Source of the DNA: Lentisphaeria bacterium
Lineage (GTDB): Bacteria; Verrucomicrobiota; Lentisphaeria; Victivallales; Victivallaceae
Length of the DNA stretch: 38,482 nt
Assembly (NCBI GenBank): GCA_017508555.1
Contig: JAFVYP010000170.1
Span: 1-38,482 of the forward strand
Direction: 5' to 3'
In this document: positions 7,944 through 17,181 of the stretch, in pieces
Layout: each line of letters starts with the position of its first letter
Position numbering within the stretch: position 1 is the stretch's first letter
Notes under the pieces: model-generated
Databases searched by the model: none
What the model was told of the DNA's origin: nothing
Seen by the model: only the letters and a program-made list of their open reading frames with translations
Program-made: the position numbers and the translations under genes

Positions 7944-9605
7944 ATGGCTGAAAATAATGAAGTGCTGCATTTTGACCATATTGTGATCGGCAGCGGTCTT
8001 GCGGGGCTTTCCAGCGCACTGCATTTGGCGCGCTGCGGGCGGAGTGTGGCGGTGGTGACCAAGCGTGAGATTGATGAGTGCAACAGCCGTTTGGCTCAAG
8101 GCGGCGTGGCCTGCGTCATGGATGCGCTGGATACCTTTGATGAACATGTTCAGGATACGCTGGTCGCAGGTGCCGGTCTCTGCAATGAAAAAGCTGTTCG
8201 TGCGATCGTGGAAGCGGGGCCTGAGGCTATCCGGGAGCTGATCGAACTGGGCGCGAAGTTCACCACCCGGGGCGATTTGGGCTACAAAGAGGAAAAGAAC
8301 GATTACGATCTGGGCCGCGAAGGCGGACATCACAAGCGCCGGATTCTCCATGCCGGGGATATTACCGGCGCTGAACTGGAACGGGTGATGGTCGAAGCCG
8401 TGACGGCAATGCCCAACATCAGAATATTCGAGTACCATATCGCCATCGACCTTGTGATGAGCGCCCGTCCCACGGAAAAGACGCCGGGACGGTGTTCCGG
8501 CGCGTATGTGCTGGATATCAAACAGGGCAAAGTCATCACCATGCTGGCACCTGCAACGGTCATCGCCTGCGGCGGTGCCGGGAAGGTCTATCTTTACACC
8601 AGCAATCCCGATGTGGCCTGCGGTTCCGGTGTGGCAATGGCCTACCGCGCGGGAGCGAAGATCTCCAATATGGAGTTTATCCAGTTCCATCCCACGATCC
8701 TGCACCATCCGGAAATCCGCTCTTTTCTCATCAGCGAGGCTCTGCGGGGCGAGGGCGCTGTCCTCAAGGCCCGTAACAGTAAAAATGCCGAACCTGAAGA
8801 GTTCATGCACAAATATCACCCCATGAAAAGTCTGGCGCCCCGCGACGTGGTGGCCCGCGCCATCGACAGCGAGATGAAACGGACCGGGGAGGAGTGTGTG
8901 TTTCTGGATATTCGCCATCTTTCCGAGGAGCGTCTCAAACTGCGCTTCCCCCATATTTTTGCCAAATGTCTGGAAGCGGGGGTCAATATGGCTTATGATC
9001 TGATCCCCGTGGTGCCTGCGGCGCACTTTTCCTGCGGCGGCATCACGACGGATATCAACGGCGCCTCCAGCATCATCGGTCTTTATGCCGCCGGAGAAAG
9101 CGCCTGTACGGGATTGCACGGCGCCAACCGTCTGGCCAGCAACAGTCTGCTGGAAGCGCTGGTGGTTTCCCGTTTCCTGGCCCGGGATATCGACGAGAAA
9201 TTTGAAGAGCTTTCCCGGAACAAACCGGAGGAATCTGCACCGATGCACTGGTCCAACGGCAATGCCACGGACTCCGATGAGCAGGTGGTGATCTCCCACA
9301 ACTGGGAGGAGATCCGCCGTTTCATGTGGGACTATGTGGGGATCTACCGCACCAACAAGCGTCTGGAACGCGCCCGGAACCGTATCCGTCTTATCCAGAA
9401 GGAGATCGACAAATACTACCGTGACTTCATCGTCACAGCGGATCTGATCGAACTGCGCAATATCGCCACGGTGGCAGAATTGATCATCACCTGTTCTCTC
9501 AAACGGCATGAAAGCCGCGGACTGCATTTCAACGCAGATTATCCGGAACCGGATCCCCGTCTGGCCTGTGTGGATACTGTGATCTTCAAGAAGCTGGAGA
9601 AATGA
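7944..9605 (+). CDS. nadB: L-aspartate oxidase
   Basis: The FAD-dependent enzyme oxidises L-aspartate to iminoaspartate, the first step of de novo NAD synthesis in the cytoplasm. From the ATG at 7944 it has 553 residues, close to the family's 530-550, and opens with the FAD motif G-S-G-L-A-G at 16-21. Other family blocks follow: S-R-L-A-Q-G-G-V-A, R-E-G-G-H-H (from residue 125) running into R-I-L-H-A-G-D-I-T-G, F-I-Q-F-H-P-T, S-E-A-L-R-G-E-G-A, R-D-V-V-A-R-A, and A-A-G-E-S-A-C-T-G-L-H-G-A-N-R-L. The C-terminal H-E-S-R-G-L-H motif is also typical. An ATG at 7899 would add 15 residues with no counterpart I know of; neither start has a clear Shine-Dalgarno. nadA and nadC are not in the window. 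Confidence 0.95.
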   Translation: MAENNEVLHFDHIVIGSGLAGLSSALHLARCGRSVAVVTKREIDECNSRLAQGGVACVMDALDTFDEHVQDTLVAGAGLCNEKAVRAIVEAGPEAIRELIELGAKFTTRGDLGYKEEKNDYDLGREGGHHKRRILHAGDITGAELERVMVEAVTAMPNIRIFEYHIAIDLVMSARPTEKTPGRCSGAYVLDIKQGKVITMLAPATVIACGGAGKVYLYTSNPDVACGSGVAMAYRAGAKISNMEFIQFHPTILHHPEIRSFLISEALRGEGAVLKARNSKNAEPEEFMHKYHPMKSLAPRDVVARAIDSEMKRTGEECVFLDIRHLSEERLKLRFPHIFAKCLEAGVNMAYDLIPVVPAAHFSCGGITTDINGASSIIGLYAAGESACTGLHGANRLASNSLLEALVVSRFLARDIDEKFEELSRNKPEESAPMHWSNGNATDSDEQVVISHNWEEIRRFMWDYVGIYRTNKRLERARNRIRLIQKEIDKYYRDFIVTADLIELRNIATVAELIITCSLKRHESRGLHFNADYPEPDPRLACVDTVIFKKLEK

Positions 9606-9606
9606 C

Positions 9607-10824
9607 ATGAGAAAAGATCTGCCGGTATCTTCCCATGCCCGTTCCGTTGTCCTCCAGCTTCAGAAAGCGGGTTTTGAAACTTACATCGTGGGGGGCGCCA
9701 TCCGTGATATGCTCATGGGACGGGAGCCTAAAGACTTCGATATATCCACTGCCGCCACGCCGGAGGAGGTGCGTCATGTTTTCGGACGCCGTTCCAGCCG
9801 CATTATCGGCAAGCGTTTCCGTCTGGCGCACGTTTACTGCGGCAGGGAGCTGTTTGAAGTGGCCACTTTCCGCAAGGCGCCGGCCGTTACGGGACAGGAT
9901 GGACGCAAATCTCCCGACGGCGGCGGCATGCCCGAAAACCTCATTATCTCCGACAACGCTTTCGGAACCAGTCAGGAGGATGCCGCCCGCAGGGATTTTA
10001 CGGTCAATGCCCTCTTTTATGATCCTGAAAAAAAGGAGATCAAAGATTTTACAGGCAAGGGCCTCGAAGATATCGAGCGTGGACTTGTCCGTGCCATCGG
10101 AGAGCCTGCGCTGCGTTTTGAAGAGGATCCTGTCCGTATGCTCCGGGCCTTGAAACTGGTGGGACAGTATGAATTTGTCCTTGATAACGCCACGGAAAAT
10201 GCGCTTTTCGCCAAGCTGCCCCTGTTTGATCTGGTCAGTCCCAGCCGCCGGGCTCTGGAGCTTGAAAAGATCCTTCAATCCGCTTACGGGGACCGGCAGC
10301 TTGAGGCTTTTCATGACTACGGTCTGCTGGCCCGTTTTCTGCCCCGTCTGGAGGAAAAATGGGACACCGCCGCCGGTCAATACGCCCTTGAACTTCTTTT
10401 TGAACGCAACTGCCGTATGGAAGAGGGATATTTCCGCAACAGCATCTCTCTTGCCATGGCGGCGCTGGCACTTCCCTTTGTGGAGGAAGCTCTGGGCAGC
10501 GCGCCCGGAGAATTGTGGCAGCCGGGACAGGAGTCAGAGGAGGTTGTCAGCTCCGTTATCGACCAGCTGTTTTATCCTCAAAATATGATGGTCCGCATGC
10601 GCGAAGCGGCCTGCCGTCTGCTGAATCTTCTGCCGTTGATGGAGCTTCGTGAAAACCACATGCTCCGCCGGATCTATTCCAGCCGCAGTTACGGTCATGC
10701 CCGCGAACTGCTGTTCATCCGTCTGGCCGTTGCGGGGAAATCGCTTGAAGAGTGCGAAGCACTGTGGCCTGACAGCGTGCCTGAAAGAGGTCCCCGTGTC
10801 CGCAGAAACCGTGGACGGCGCTGA
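9607..10824 (+). CDS. pcnB: PcnB-type poly(A) polymerase / CCA tRNA nucleotidyltransferase family
   Basis: The 405-residue class II nucleotidyltransferase has the signature G-G-A-I-R-D (29-34) and the metal-binding pair D-F-D at 43-45. I-G-K-R-F-R-L-A-H-V then E-V-A-T-F-R is characteristic of bacterial poly(A) polymerases rather than of most CCA-adding enzymes. R-R-D-F-T-V-N-A-L-F-Y and F-E-E-D-P-V-R-M-L-R-A are shared by both. The C-terminus is strongly basic (R-R-N-R-G-R-R), as in Escherichia coli PcnB, where it binds RNA. GGAG lies 7 bases before the ATG, inside the last codons of nadB, so translation is probably coupled. It would add 3' A-tails that speed RNA decay; a CCA-adding role cannot be ruled out without a phylogeny. 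Confidence 0.85.
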   Translation: MRKDLPVSSHARSVVLQLQKAGFETYIVGGAIRDMLMGREPKDFDISTAATPEEVRHVFGRRSSRIIGKRFRLAHVYCGRELFEVATFRKAPAVTGQDGRKSPDGGGMPENLIISDNAFGTSQEDAARRDFTVNALFYDPEKKEIKDFTGKGLEDIERGLVRAIGEPALRFEEDPVRMLRALKLVGQYEFVLDNATENALFAKLPLFDLVSPSRRALELEKILQSAYGDRQLEAFHDYGLLARFLPRLEEKWDTAAGQYALELLFERNCRMEEGYFRNSISLAMAALALPFVEEALGSAPGELWQPGQESEEVVSSVIDQLFYPQNMMVRMREAACRLLNLLPLMELRENHMLRRIYSSRSYGHARELLFIRLAVAGKSLEECEALWPDSVPERGPRVRRNRGRR

Positions 10825-10825
10825 G

Positions 10826-12004
10826 ATGAAAATGGCTGCTATCGCTCTTGCTGCATCTCTTGCCGGTGTGACATCAGCCCGTGAGTTCCGCGGCGTCTGG
10901 GTGGCCACCGTGGGAAATATGGATTTCCCCCGCAGCGCTTCAGCTCAGGTGTTCCGTAAAAATTTCAGCACCCTCGCCGGAAAACTGGCCCGGAGGGGAT
11001 GTAATGCCATGATCTTTCAGGTACGCTCCAACTGCGATGCCTTTTATCCGGGGAAACACGCGCCCTATTCTGTTTTTCTGGCGGGGCGGGAAGGCCGGGG
11101 CTTTCCCGGTTTCGATCCGCTCAAATATATGATCGCAGAGAGCCGCCGTCAGGGGATGGAGTTTCATGCCTGGTTCAATCCCTACCGCGTGGTGCGGGAG
11201 ACCCGTTTGAGCAAAGCGGCTTATCTGGCAACTCTTGCGCCCTCCAATTTCGCCCGCAAAAATCCGCATCTTGTGCTGGCTGTTCCTCTTGGAAACAAAC
11301 GCATCAGTCTGATGCTCAATCCGGGAGAGCCTGAAGTCATCCGTCATGTGGTCGATACCGTCAGCGATGTGGCTCTGCGTTATGCACCTGATGCCATTCA
11401 TTTTGACGATTATTTTTATCCTTACGACGGGCAGGGGATCCCGGACGGAGCCGCTTACAAAAAGTACAACAAAAGCAAACTCTCTCTGGATGCCTGGCGC
11501 AGAAACAATGTCGATCAGCTGATCCAGCGGGTGCGGCGTGCGCTGGATAAGATCAATGCCCGGGGAGGGCGCCGGGTCGCTTTCGGGATCAGTCCCTTCG
11601 GGATCTGGGGCAATTACAGCGCCCGCTGTCCCCAGGGCTCCCGGACAAAGGGGAAAGAGTCTTATTTTCAGTTGAGGGCTGACAGCCGTCTCTGGGTCAG
11701 AAAAAGATGGGTGGATTACATCGTTCCCCAGCTTTACTGGCACAGGACCCATCCTCAAGCCTCTTTTACTGTTCTGCTTGACTGGTGGTGCCGGACTGTG
11801 AAGGGGACGGGCGTGAAACTTTACATCGGCCATGCTCTTTACCGTTTCGGAGAAAAGGAGTGGGGAACAGATGAGCTGCGTTCCCAGCTGTATCTGGTGC
11901 GGTCCCGGGCGGAGGCATCCGGATCTGTTTTGTTTTCCTGCCGCCATCTGCTTTCACCTCCCACGGCGGCCATCCGTGCGGGGACGGCAAAGATTTGGCG
12001 GTGA
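10826..12004 (+). CDS. Secreted GHL10-type glycoside hydrolase (DUF187)
   Basis: The product is 392 residues from the ATG at 10826, which begins one base after the pcnB stop and opens with a signal peptide (about 1-18, ending V-T-S-A). The frame stays open upstream inside pcnB, but that part overlaps a conserved gene. The mature protein begins R-E-F-R-G-V-W-V-A-T, the usual start of glycosyl hydrolase-like 10 TIM barrels, with F-D-D-Y-F-Y-P-Y (Asp194, Asp195) in the position of the catalytic strand. Members of this family have been linked to cleavage of peptidoglycan or related glycans, but the substrate here is not known. Linkage to nadB and pcnB probably reflects operon structure, not shared function. 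Confidence 0.85.
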   Translation: MKMAAIALAASLAGVTSAREFRGVWVATVGNMDFPRSASAQVFRKNFSTLAGKLARRGCNAMIFQVRSNCDAFYPGKHAPYSVFLAGREGRGFPGFDPLKYMIAESRRQGMEFHAWFNPYRVVRETRLSKAAYLATLAPSNFARKNPHLVLAVPLGNKRISLMLNPGEPEVIRHVVDTVSDVALRYAPDAIHFDDYFYPYDGQGIPDGAAYKKYNKSKLSLDAWRRNNVDQLIQRVRRALDKINARGGRRVAFGISPFGIWGNYSARCPQGSRTKGKESYFQLRADSRLWVRKRWVDYIVPQLYWHRTHPQASFTVLLDWWCRTVKGTGVKLYIGHALYRFGEKEWGTDELRSQLYLVRSRAEASGSVLFSCRHLLSPPTAAIRAGTAKIWR

Positions 12005-12145
12005 ATACTTGAAAAAATTTGAAATATGATGTATTTTTAACCATTTGAAAATGGCATTGTTCCTGACACGGGCAGACAAATGATAAAAAATCAAAAAAGA
12101 CGCTGCCTGTTTTGAAAAGAGTATAAAAGTTTTTCCGGAGAGTTT
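12005..12145 (+). other. Intergenic region with possible weak terminator
   Basis: This AT-rich gap separates the GHL10 gene from the rhamnosidase. It contains two small inverted repeats: CCATT / AATGG near 12041-12054, and ACGGGCAG / CTGCCTGT (12068-12075 and 12103-12110, 27-base A-rich loop), the latter followed by TTTGAAAA. Either could attenuate transcription, but neither is a textbook terminator. No clear hexamer pair for a rhamnosidase promoter was found. Confidence 0.3.
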
Positions 12146-14959
12146 ATGGATTGGTCATCGGCGCGTTGGATATGGCTTGAAAACGGAGGGGATTCATACG
12201 GTCAGTATGTGGTTTTTCAGCGGGATTTCCGTCTGGATTCTTTGCCGGATCAGGCTCTTCTTGCGCTGACGGCGGATTCCTCCTACCGTCTGCGCGTCAA
12301 CGGCCAGTGGTGTGCCGACGGTCCGGCGCGGGGATATCCGGAACACTGGTTTTATGATACAGTGGATTGTTCCCACCTGTTGCGCAGCGGTCTCAACCGT
12401 ATTGAAGTCGAGGTCCATTATTTCGGTTGCGGCACCTACAAGAGCCTCTGCCAGCGGGGCGGTTTTCTGGCCTGTCTTGAGCTTTGCCGCGGGGAGGATA
12501 AAGAGTATATCTGTACCGACACCTCCTGGCGTGCTGCCGTCATCCCCCAGTGCTGCAGCCGGACAGTCAAGCGTTCCAATCAGCTGGAACAGGTGGAGTT
12601 GTACGACAACTCCCTGACGGATGCGCCGGCGTTTGCTCCGGCGGCGGTTGTCTGCGACCCCGAAGCCGGTCCCTGGAAAAATCTCACCCCCCGCCGGACG
12701 CCCATGCTTACCCGCCGGGAGGCGCTCATCCACCGGGTGACGGCGGCATGTCTTGTGGAAAAGGAATATGATACGCTGATGCTTGATCCCCATTGGATCC
12801 TTTTCCCCGGGAGCAACGCCATCAATTACTGTGATACAGCCGTTGTCATTTGTGCTGTGGAGTTTACGGCTTCTGAAAGTTTTGAAACGCTCTTTGTTCT
12901 CAACCGTGCTTTTGCGTCACTCAACGGCGTGCCGCTGGTTCGCGGAGAACGGGTGAAAGTGCCCGCCGGAGAAAACTTTCTTGTTTTCGGTCCGGAAAAT
13001 TTCAGCAGCCACGGAGCCAATGCCTTCGGTGTCGGTTTTCCGAAAACGGAAAAATTCTCTTTCGGACGGAAGGTCAAGGCCTCTGTTCCTGAACTGTCCG
13101 TCAGAATACCGGATATGCCCTATGTCTGGTCCAATAAAGAGTTTCTGGCACTGGTCCCCGCTTTTGACGCGCTGAAAGAAAAAACTCTTGCGCTCCGGTG
13201 CATGAGAGCGTTTTTTACGCTTTTCCCGCAGACGGATGAATGGTCTCCCGGGGAGATCTTCAGTGATGCCGGCTGTATGAGTTTCCAGAACCGTATTCCT
13301 CATCCGCTGCCGCCCGGAAGCGTGGAAAATCTTCAGGCTCTGATCTATCCCGATGACCGCTGTGCCGTGCTGCATCCTGTTGACGGATATGATATTGAGC
13401 TTTGTTGTGATCTGGGGGCCCAGAATGTCGGTTACTGGAATTTTGTCATCCATGCCCCTGCGGGAACGGTTATTGACCTGTACGCCGTGGAGTATATGGA
13501 CGGTGCAGGGAAGATCCAGCACACGGGGGAGGCCTGTTTCAACGGTATGCGTTACATCTGCCGCGAAGGCTGGAACCGTTTCACCAGCAGGGCCCGCCGC
13601 AGCGGAAGATACATATTTATAACAGTCCGCAATATGACAGCCGAGGTCAGGATCCAGTCTCTGCGCCTTGTGGAATCCACTTATCCCGTTGTTCCCTGTG
13701 GCCGTTTCCAGTCGTCGGATGACATTCTGAACAGGATCTACACCATTTCCGAACGGGCGCTCAAGCTGTGCATGGAGGATACGTTCGTGGATTGTCCGCT
13801 TTACGAACAGACCTTCTGGACCGGAGATGCCCGCAATGAGGCTCTTTTCTGTCTTTCCGCCTTCGGGGCGCCGGATCTGGTCAAGCACTGTCACGCGCTG
13901 GCAGGAGACTCTCTGGAACACTTCCCCCTGACGGGGTGTCAGGTTCCTTCCGGATGGAGCTGCCTGATCCCCGCCTTCAGCTTTCTCTGGGTCCTCTATC
14001 TGCGGGATATCCTGCATGAACTGGATGATGTTGAGTATGTGCGTCAAATGTATCCCAAAGTCCTTCAGCTGCTTGACAATGCGGAAAAGATGCTTGATCC
14101 TGATACGGGACTTCTCAAGAGTTATCACTGGAACTTTTTTGAATGGAGCAGGATCGACTGTTCGCATCCGGTCATGCTGTATAACACCATGCTGTTCAAA
14201 GGGGCGCTGGATGCCGCTTGCGAGCTGGCTTCTCCTGCCGGGGCCGGAACGGAAACGCAAGAGCGCCTTGCCGCTCTGGCAGAAAAACTCAAAGAGGCGG
14301 TCAATGCCCGGTGGGATGAGAGAAATCTGGCCTATTTTGAAGCGCTGGATGAAGAGGGAACGCCGGTGGCGGCATTTTCCATGCACACCAGTATATTGTC
14401 GATCCTTTTTGACATTGTTCCGGAAAAATGGCGGGCGTCGGCCTGCGCCAATACCATTGCACCCCGCAGCGGACTTGCCGGCGTCGTGACGCCCTTTGCT
14501 GCGGCCTTTTGGTACGAAGCTCTTGAAAAACTCAACTGTCAGGAGCAGATTTTGGAACATATCCGCAGCGGCTACAAGCAGATGCTTGATTACGGCGCCG
14601 ATACGGTTTGGGAAAATTTCCCCGGCGCCCGGGAGCTGAACGGACTGCTGACGCGCAGTCACTGTCACGCCTGGTCGGCATTGCCTCTGAGCTTTTTCCC
14701 CCGGATCATTCTGGGGATCTATCCGGCGCAGGGGGGCCGCCTGCTTGAGATCAGTCCCTTCATCCAGACGCTTGAATTTGCTTCCGGGACCCGCTGGACG
14801 GTTCCCGGCCCCGTCAGCGTCAGCTGGAAAAAGCATGAAGATAAGACAGTGACCGTTGATGTTCAGGCGCCTGCGGGGACAGAGGTCCGTTTCCGCAGCA
14901 ACGTTTCTCTGCGGGATCATGAGGTGAAATTCAATGTAACTTATTCAACAGGAGTTTGA
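12146..14959 (+). CDS. Alpha-L-rhamnosidase-like glycoside hydrolase (GH78 type)
   Basis: The 937-residue protein has the GH78 architecture. N-terminal beta-sandwich domains begin W-I-W-L and include L-R-V-N-G-Q-W. The (alpha/alpha)6 barrel carries the signature D-C-P-L-Y-E-Q-T-F-W-T-G-D (Asp549 to Asp561, with Glu554 at the expected general-acid region). The C-terminal beta-sandwich includes T-V-P-G-P-V-S-V-S-W. GH78 enzymes remove terminal alpha-L-rhamnose from plant pectin, flavonoid glycosides or bacterial glycans. The family usually shows D-E-R where this protein has Y-E-Q, so the subgroup is divergent and the exact sugar is uncertain. No signal peptide is visible; the start has GGAG with 7-base spacing. 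Its stop is one base before tadB, and the last codons contain the tadB ribosome binding site. Confidence 0.85.
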   Translation: MDWSSARWIWLENGGDSYGQYVVFQRDFRLDSLPDQALLALTADSSYRLRVNGQWCADGPARGYPEHWFYDTVDCSHLLRSGLNRIEVEVHYFGCGTYKSLCQRGGFLACLELCRGEDKEYICTDTSWRAAVIPQCCSRTVKRSNQLEQVELYDNSLTDAPAFAPAAVVCDPEAGPWKNLTPRRTPMLTRREALIHRVTAACLVEKEYDTLMLDPHWILFPGSNAINYCDTAVVICAVEFTASESFETLFVLNRAFASLNGVPLVRGERVKVPAGENFLVFGPENFSSHGANAFGVGFPKTEKFSFGRKVKASVPELSVRIPDMPYVWSNKEFLALVPAFDALKEKTLALRCMRAFFTLFPQTDEWSPGEIFSDAGCMSFQNRIPHPLPPGSVENLQALIYPDDRCAVLHPVDGYDIELCCDLGAQNVGYWNFVIHAPAGTVIDLYAVEYMDGAGKIQHTGEACFNGMRYICREGWNRFTSRARRSGRYIFITVRNMTAEVRIQSLRLVESTYPVVPCGRFQSSDDILNRIYTISERALKLCMEDTFVDCPLYEQTFWTGDARNEALFCLSAFGAPDLVKHCHALAGDSLEHFPLTGCQVPSGWSCLIPAFSFLWVLYLRDILHELDDVEYVRQMYPKVLQLLDNAEKMLDPDTGLLKSYHWNFFEWSRIDCSHPVMLYNTMLFKGALDAACELASPAGAGTETQERLAALAEKLKEAVNARWDERNLAYFEALDEEGTPVAAFSMHTSILSILFDIVPEKWRASACANTIAPRSGLAGVVTPFAAAFWYEALEKLNCQEQILEHIRSGYKQMLDYGADTVWENFPGARELNGLLTRSHCHAWSALPLSFFPRIILGIYPAQGGRLLEISPFIQTLEFASGTRWTVPGPVSVSWKKHEDKTVTVDVQAPAGTEVRFRSNVSLRDHEVKFNVTYSTGV

Positions 14960-14960
14960 A

Positions 14961-15848
14961 ATGGTTGTTACTGGAGCTTTCTGGCCGGCGGCTTTTGCTT
15001 TTGTTGCAGTGACTCTTGCCATGCTGGTTTTGATCGATTTCGGAACTTACGTGGCCTCCCGTTACCGGGAGCGTTATCTGGAAGAGGCTAAAACGGAGCT
15101 GGATGATGTTCTGATCCAGATCCCGCCGGGGCGTATTTTGGATCTTTCCATCGCGGCCAGTGCCGTCGGCGGGATCATCACCATCATCATCATGCTGCTT
15201 CAGCTGGACTCCTTTTCCTGGCAGTGGGGTATCCCCGTGGCCCTTGCAGTGGCGGCGCTGCTTTTTCCGGCGCCCCGCTTTGCGCTGAAATATATCCGCA
15301 AAAAGCGTCTTGCCAAGTTCAACTTTCAGCTTGAAGATGCACTGGGAATGATGTCCGGCGCGCTGAAAGCGGGGTTCAGTATCAATCAGGCGCTGGAAGA
15401 GGTGGCTGCCTGTGATCTTCATCCGGTGTCCGTGGAGTTCCGCCTGCTGCTTCAGGAGATCCGTCTGGGAGTCCCCCTGGATCAGGCTCTGGAAAATATG
15501 AGCGGCCGTCTGGGGTCTGATGACTTTGATCTGGTGGTGACAGCCATCGTTACCGCCCGTCAGACAGGCGGTGAACTGACGGGAACGCTGGAACGTGTGG
15601 CCATGCTCATCCGCGAACGTGTCCGTATATCCCAGCGCGTGATGGCTCTGACGGCTATGGGACGTTTGCAGGCAGCGATGATCGGCGCCATGCCCTTTCT
15701 GCTGATGGTGGGTCTGCATTATGTAAGTCCTGAGATGATGTCGGCCTTTACCCACAGTGCCGTCGGAGTCATCGCCATTGCCGCGGTCGTTCTTCTTGTC
15801 GCCTGCGGTTTTATCGCTATCCGTAAAATCACCAACATCGAGGTCTGA
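14961..15848 (+). CDS. tadB: Tad-type secretion platform protein TadB (T2SF domain)
   Basis: The 295-residue membrane protein has an N-terminal transmembrane helix, another pair around residues 64-100, a cytoplasmic helical bundle with F-Q-L-E-D-A-L and G-A-L-K-A-G-F-S-I-N-Q-A-L, and two C-terminal helices. This is the type II secretion F-domain layout of TadB, the inner-membrane platform of Flp/Tad pili. The A-R-Q-T-G-G-E-L-T-G-T-L block is typical. AGGAG lies before the ATG within the rhamnosidase stop region, so translation of the two is probably coupled. TadB works with TadC and an ATPase (TadA/CpaF) that is not in this window. Confidence 0.85.
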   Translation: MVVTGAFWPAAFAFVAVTLAMLVLIDFGTYVASRYRERYLEEAKTELDDVLIQIPPGRILDLSIAASAVGGIITIIIMLLQLDSFSWQWGIPVALAVAALLFPAPRFALKYIRKKRLAKFNFQLEDALGMMSGALKAGFSINQALEEVAACDLHPVSVEFRLLLQEIRLGVPLDQALENMSGRLGSDDFDLVVTAIVTARQTGGELTGTLERVAMLIRERVRISQRVMALTAMGRLQAAMIGAMPFLLMVGLHYVSPEMMSAFTHSAVGVIAIAAVVLLVACGFIAIRKITNIEV

Positions 15849-15850
15849 GC

Positions 15851-16720
15851 ATGCTGTCTTTGTTTTCCGGTATCTGTGCAGGGATCTCCTGCGGGTGTAT
15901 CGTCTTTTTTCTCGGCCGTGTCCTGTCGGGGGTGGAGTTTGAGAAAAAGGAGGGGGCGTTTACCAACCGGCGTGTACCGCTTGTTTTTATGGTGGCCATG
16001 CCTTTTTTGAAGATCATCCAGCCGCTTGTGCGTTTGTTTTGCACACGTGTGGTGATCTCCAACCAGCAGGTCAAGCTCAATATGGCCGGCTATTCCGAGA
16101 TGTTTACGGCTGAAAAATTCATTGGTATCCGTGTGTTTTTTCTTCTGGTTGCGCTGGGCATTTTGAGTTTGGGAGTGCTTTCCGGGCGGTTGATGATCCC
16201 TTTTCTGATGAGTATTTTGATCGCGGTCTATCCCGGTGTGTGGCTTTCGTCCACCATCAAGGCCCGGCATTTGAGCATTATGAAGGCACTGCCCAACCTG
16301 CTGGACGTGCTGACGCTTTCAGTTGAATCCGGCCGTGATCTTCTTTCCAGCATGCGGGATATTCTGGCGCGCCGCAAAGTCGATCCGCTGGGAGAGGAAC
16401 TGATGATCGCCTTCCGCGAGATCCAGCTGGGCCGCAAACGTGCCGAGGCCTTGAAGGCCATGGCCGACCGTGTGCGGCAGATCGACCTGACAGCCACAGT
16501 CAACGCCATTTGTCAGGCTGACGAACTGGGCGTAAGCATCGGACAGCAGCTGCGGATCCAGAGCGATGCGCAGCGGGCCAAACGCTTTGCTCTGGCAGAG
16601 AAGCTGGCCAATGAATCGTCTGTAAAGATCATTATTCCCGTGGTGCTTTTTATTCTGCCGGCGGTCTTTATCATTCTGCTGGGGCCTCTGATCCTGCAAA
16701 CGATAGAAATGTTCAGGTAA
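15851..16720 (+). CDS. tadC: Tad-type secretion platform protein TadC (T2SF domain)
   Basis: The product is 289 residues, with N-terminal hydrophobic helices, L-P-N-L-L-D-V-L-T-L-S-V-E-S-G-R-D-L opening the cytoplasmic F domain, the block A-I-C-Q-A-D-E-L-G-V-S-I-G, and a pair of C-terminal transmembrane helices. This is the TadC layout; its start two bases after tadB, with GAGG 7 bases before the ATG, is the normal tadB-tadC order. TadB and TadC are thought to form the inner-membrane rotor or platform that assembles Flp pili or pseudopili. Sequence and position agree well. Confidence 0.87.
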   Translation: MLSLFSGICAGISCGCIVFFLGRVLSGVEFEKKEGAFTNRRVPLVFMVAMPFLKIIQPLVRLFCTRVVISNQQVKLNMAGYSEMFTAEKFIGIRVFFLLVALGILSLGVLSGRLMIPFLMSILIAVYPGVWLSSTIKARHLSIMKALPNLLDVLTLSVESGRDLLSSMRDILARRKVDPLGEELMIAFREIQLGRKRAEALKAMADRVRQIDLTATVNAICQADELGVSIGQQLRIQSDAQRAKRFALAEKLANESSVKIIIPVVLFILPAVFIILLGPLILQTIEMFR

Positions 16721-16724
16721 GTGT

Positions 16725-17129
16725 ATGATCTGTAATGTCGATACAAAAAAATATCTGGCGGCTTATCCGCTGTGGGCCCGTGATCCCTTCACCCGTTTGC
16801 GGGGGATGTTGTGGCGGCGTTTTGTCTGCGGCAAATTTGACGCGCTTGTTTTTGAACATTGCAATTCTGTGCATACCTGTTTTATGGGATATCCGCTGGA
16901 TCTTGTTTTTATTGACGGTGAAAGAAAAGTTGTATCGGTCTGTAAACGTGTTCCTCCCTGGCGGGTGATCTGCGGCGGCAGGGGAGCCCGTGCGGTGATC
17001 GAGCTGCCGCCGGGGGCGATCGAATTTTCAGGGACACTTCCCGGACACACTCTTAATTTGGATTCAACATTGTCCCGAGAGGGTATTGAAAAATTTTCAT
17101 CGGAAGCTATTTTATTATCAGAGAACTGA
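16725..17129 (+). CDS. DUF192 family protein
   Basis: The 134-residue protein matches DUF192. The R-L-R-G-M-L block is followed by a hydrophobic strand with L-V-F and H-T-C-F-M-G-Y-P-L-D-L-V-F-I-D, where the family usually has M-W-M-x-x-T-x-x-P-L-D-x-x-F, and then V-P-P-W and a V-I-E-L-P-P-G-A end. The family's biochemical role is not established. It often lies beside tad or type II secretion genes, as here, 4 bases after tadC. Unlike many members it has no signal peptide, so it would be cytoplasmic. Confidence 0.75.
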   Translation: MICNVDTKKYLAAYPLWARDPFTRLRGMLWRRFVCGKFDALVFEHCNSVHTCFMGYPLDLVFIDGERKVVSVCKRVPPWRVICGGRGARAVIELPPGAIEFSGTLPGHTLNLDSTLSREGIEKFSSEAILLSEN

Positions 17130-17181
17130 TTGGCTGTGCATGAAAAGCGTTTTTTATCAAATGTCAGGAAAATAAAAAATC

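Noticed and set aside
7890-9608. A 572-codon open frame antisense to nadB
   Set aside because: nadB is conserved over its whole length on the plus strand; the antisense frame is rich in His, Gln and Gly with no family signature and mirrors codon bias of the true gene.
12917-14920. A 667-codon open frame antisense to the rhamnosidase
   Set aside because: No family motif; GH78 architecture is complete on the plus strand.
16725-17129. DUF192 gene as part of a toxin-antitoxin or defence system
   Set aside because: It is a good DUF192 match in a normal tad-linked position; no toxin, nuclease or phage gene is near.
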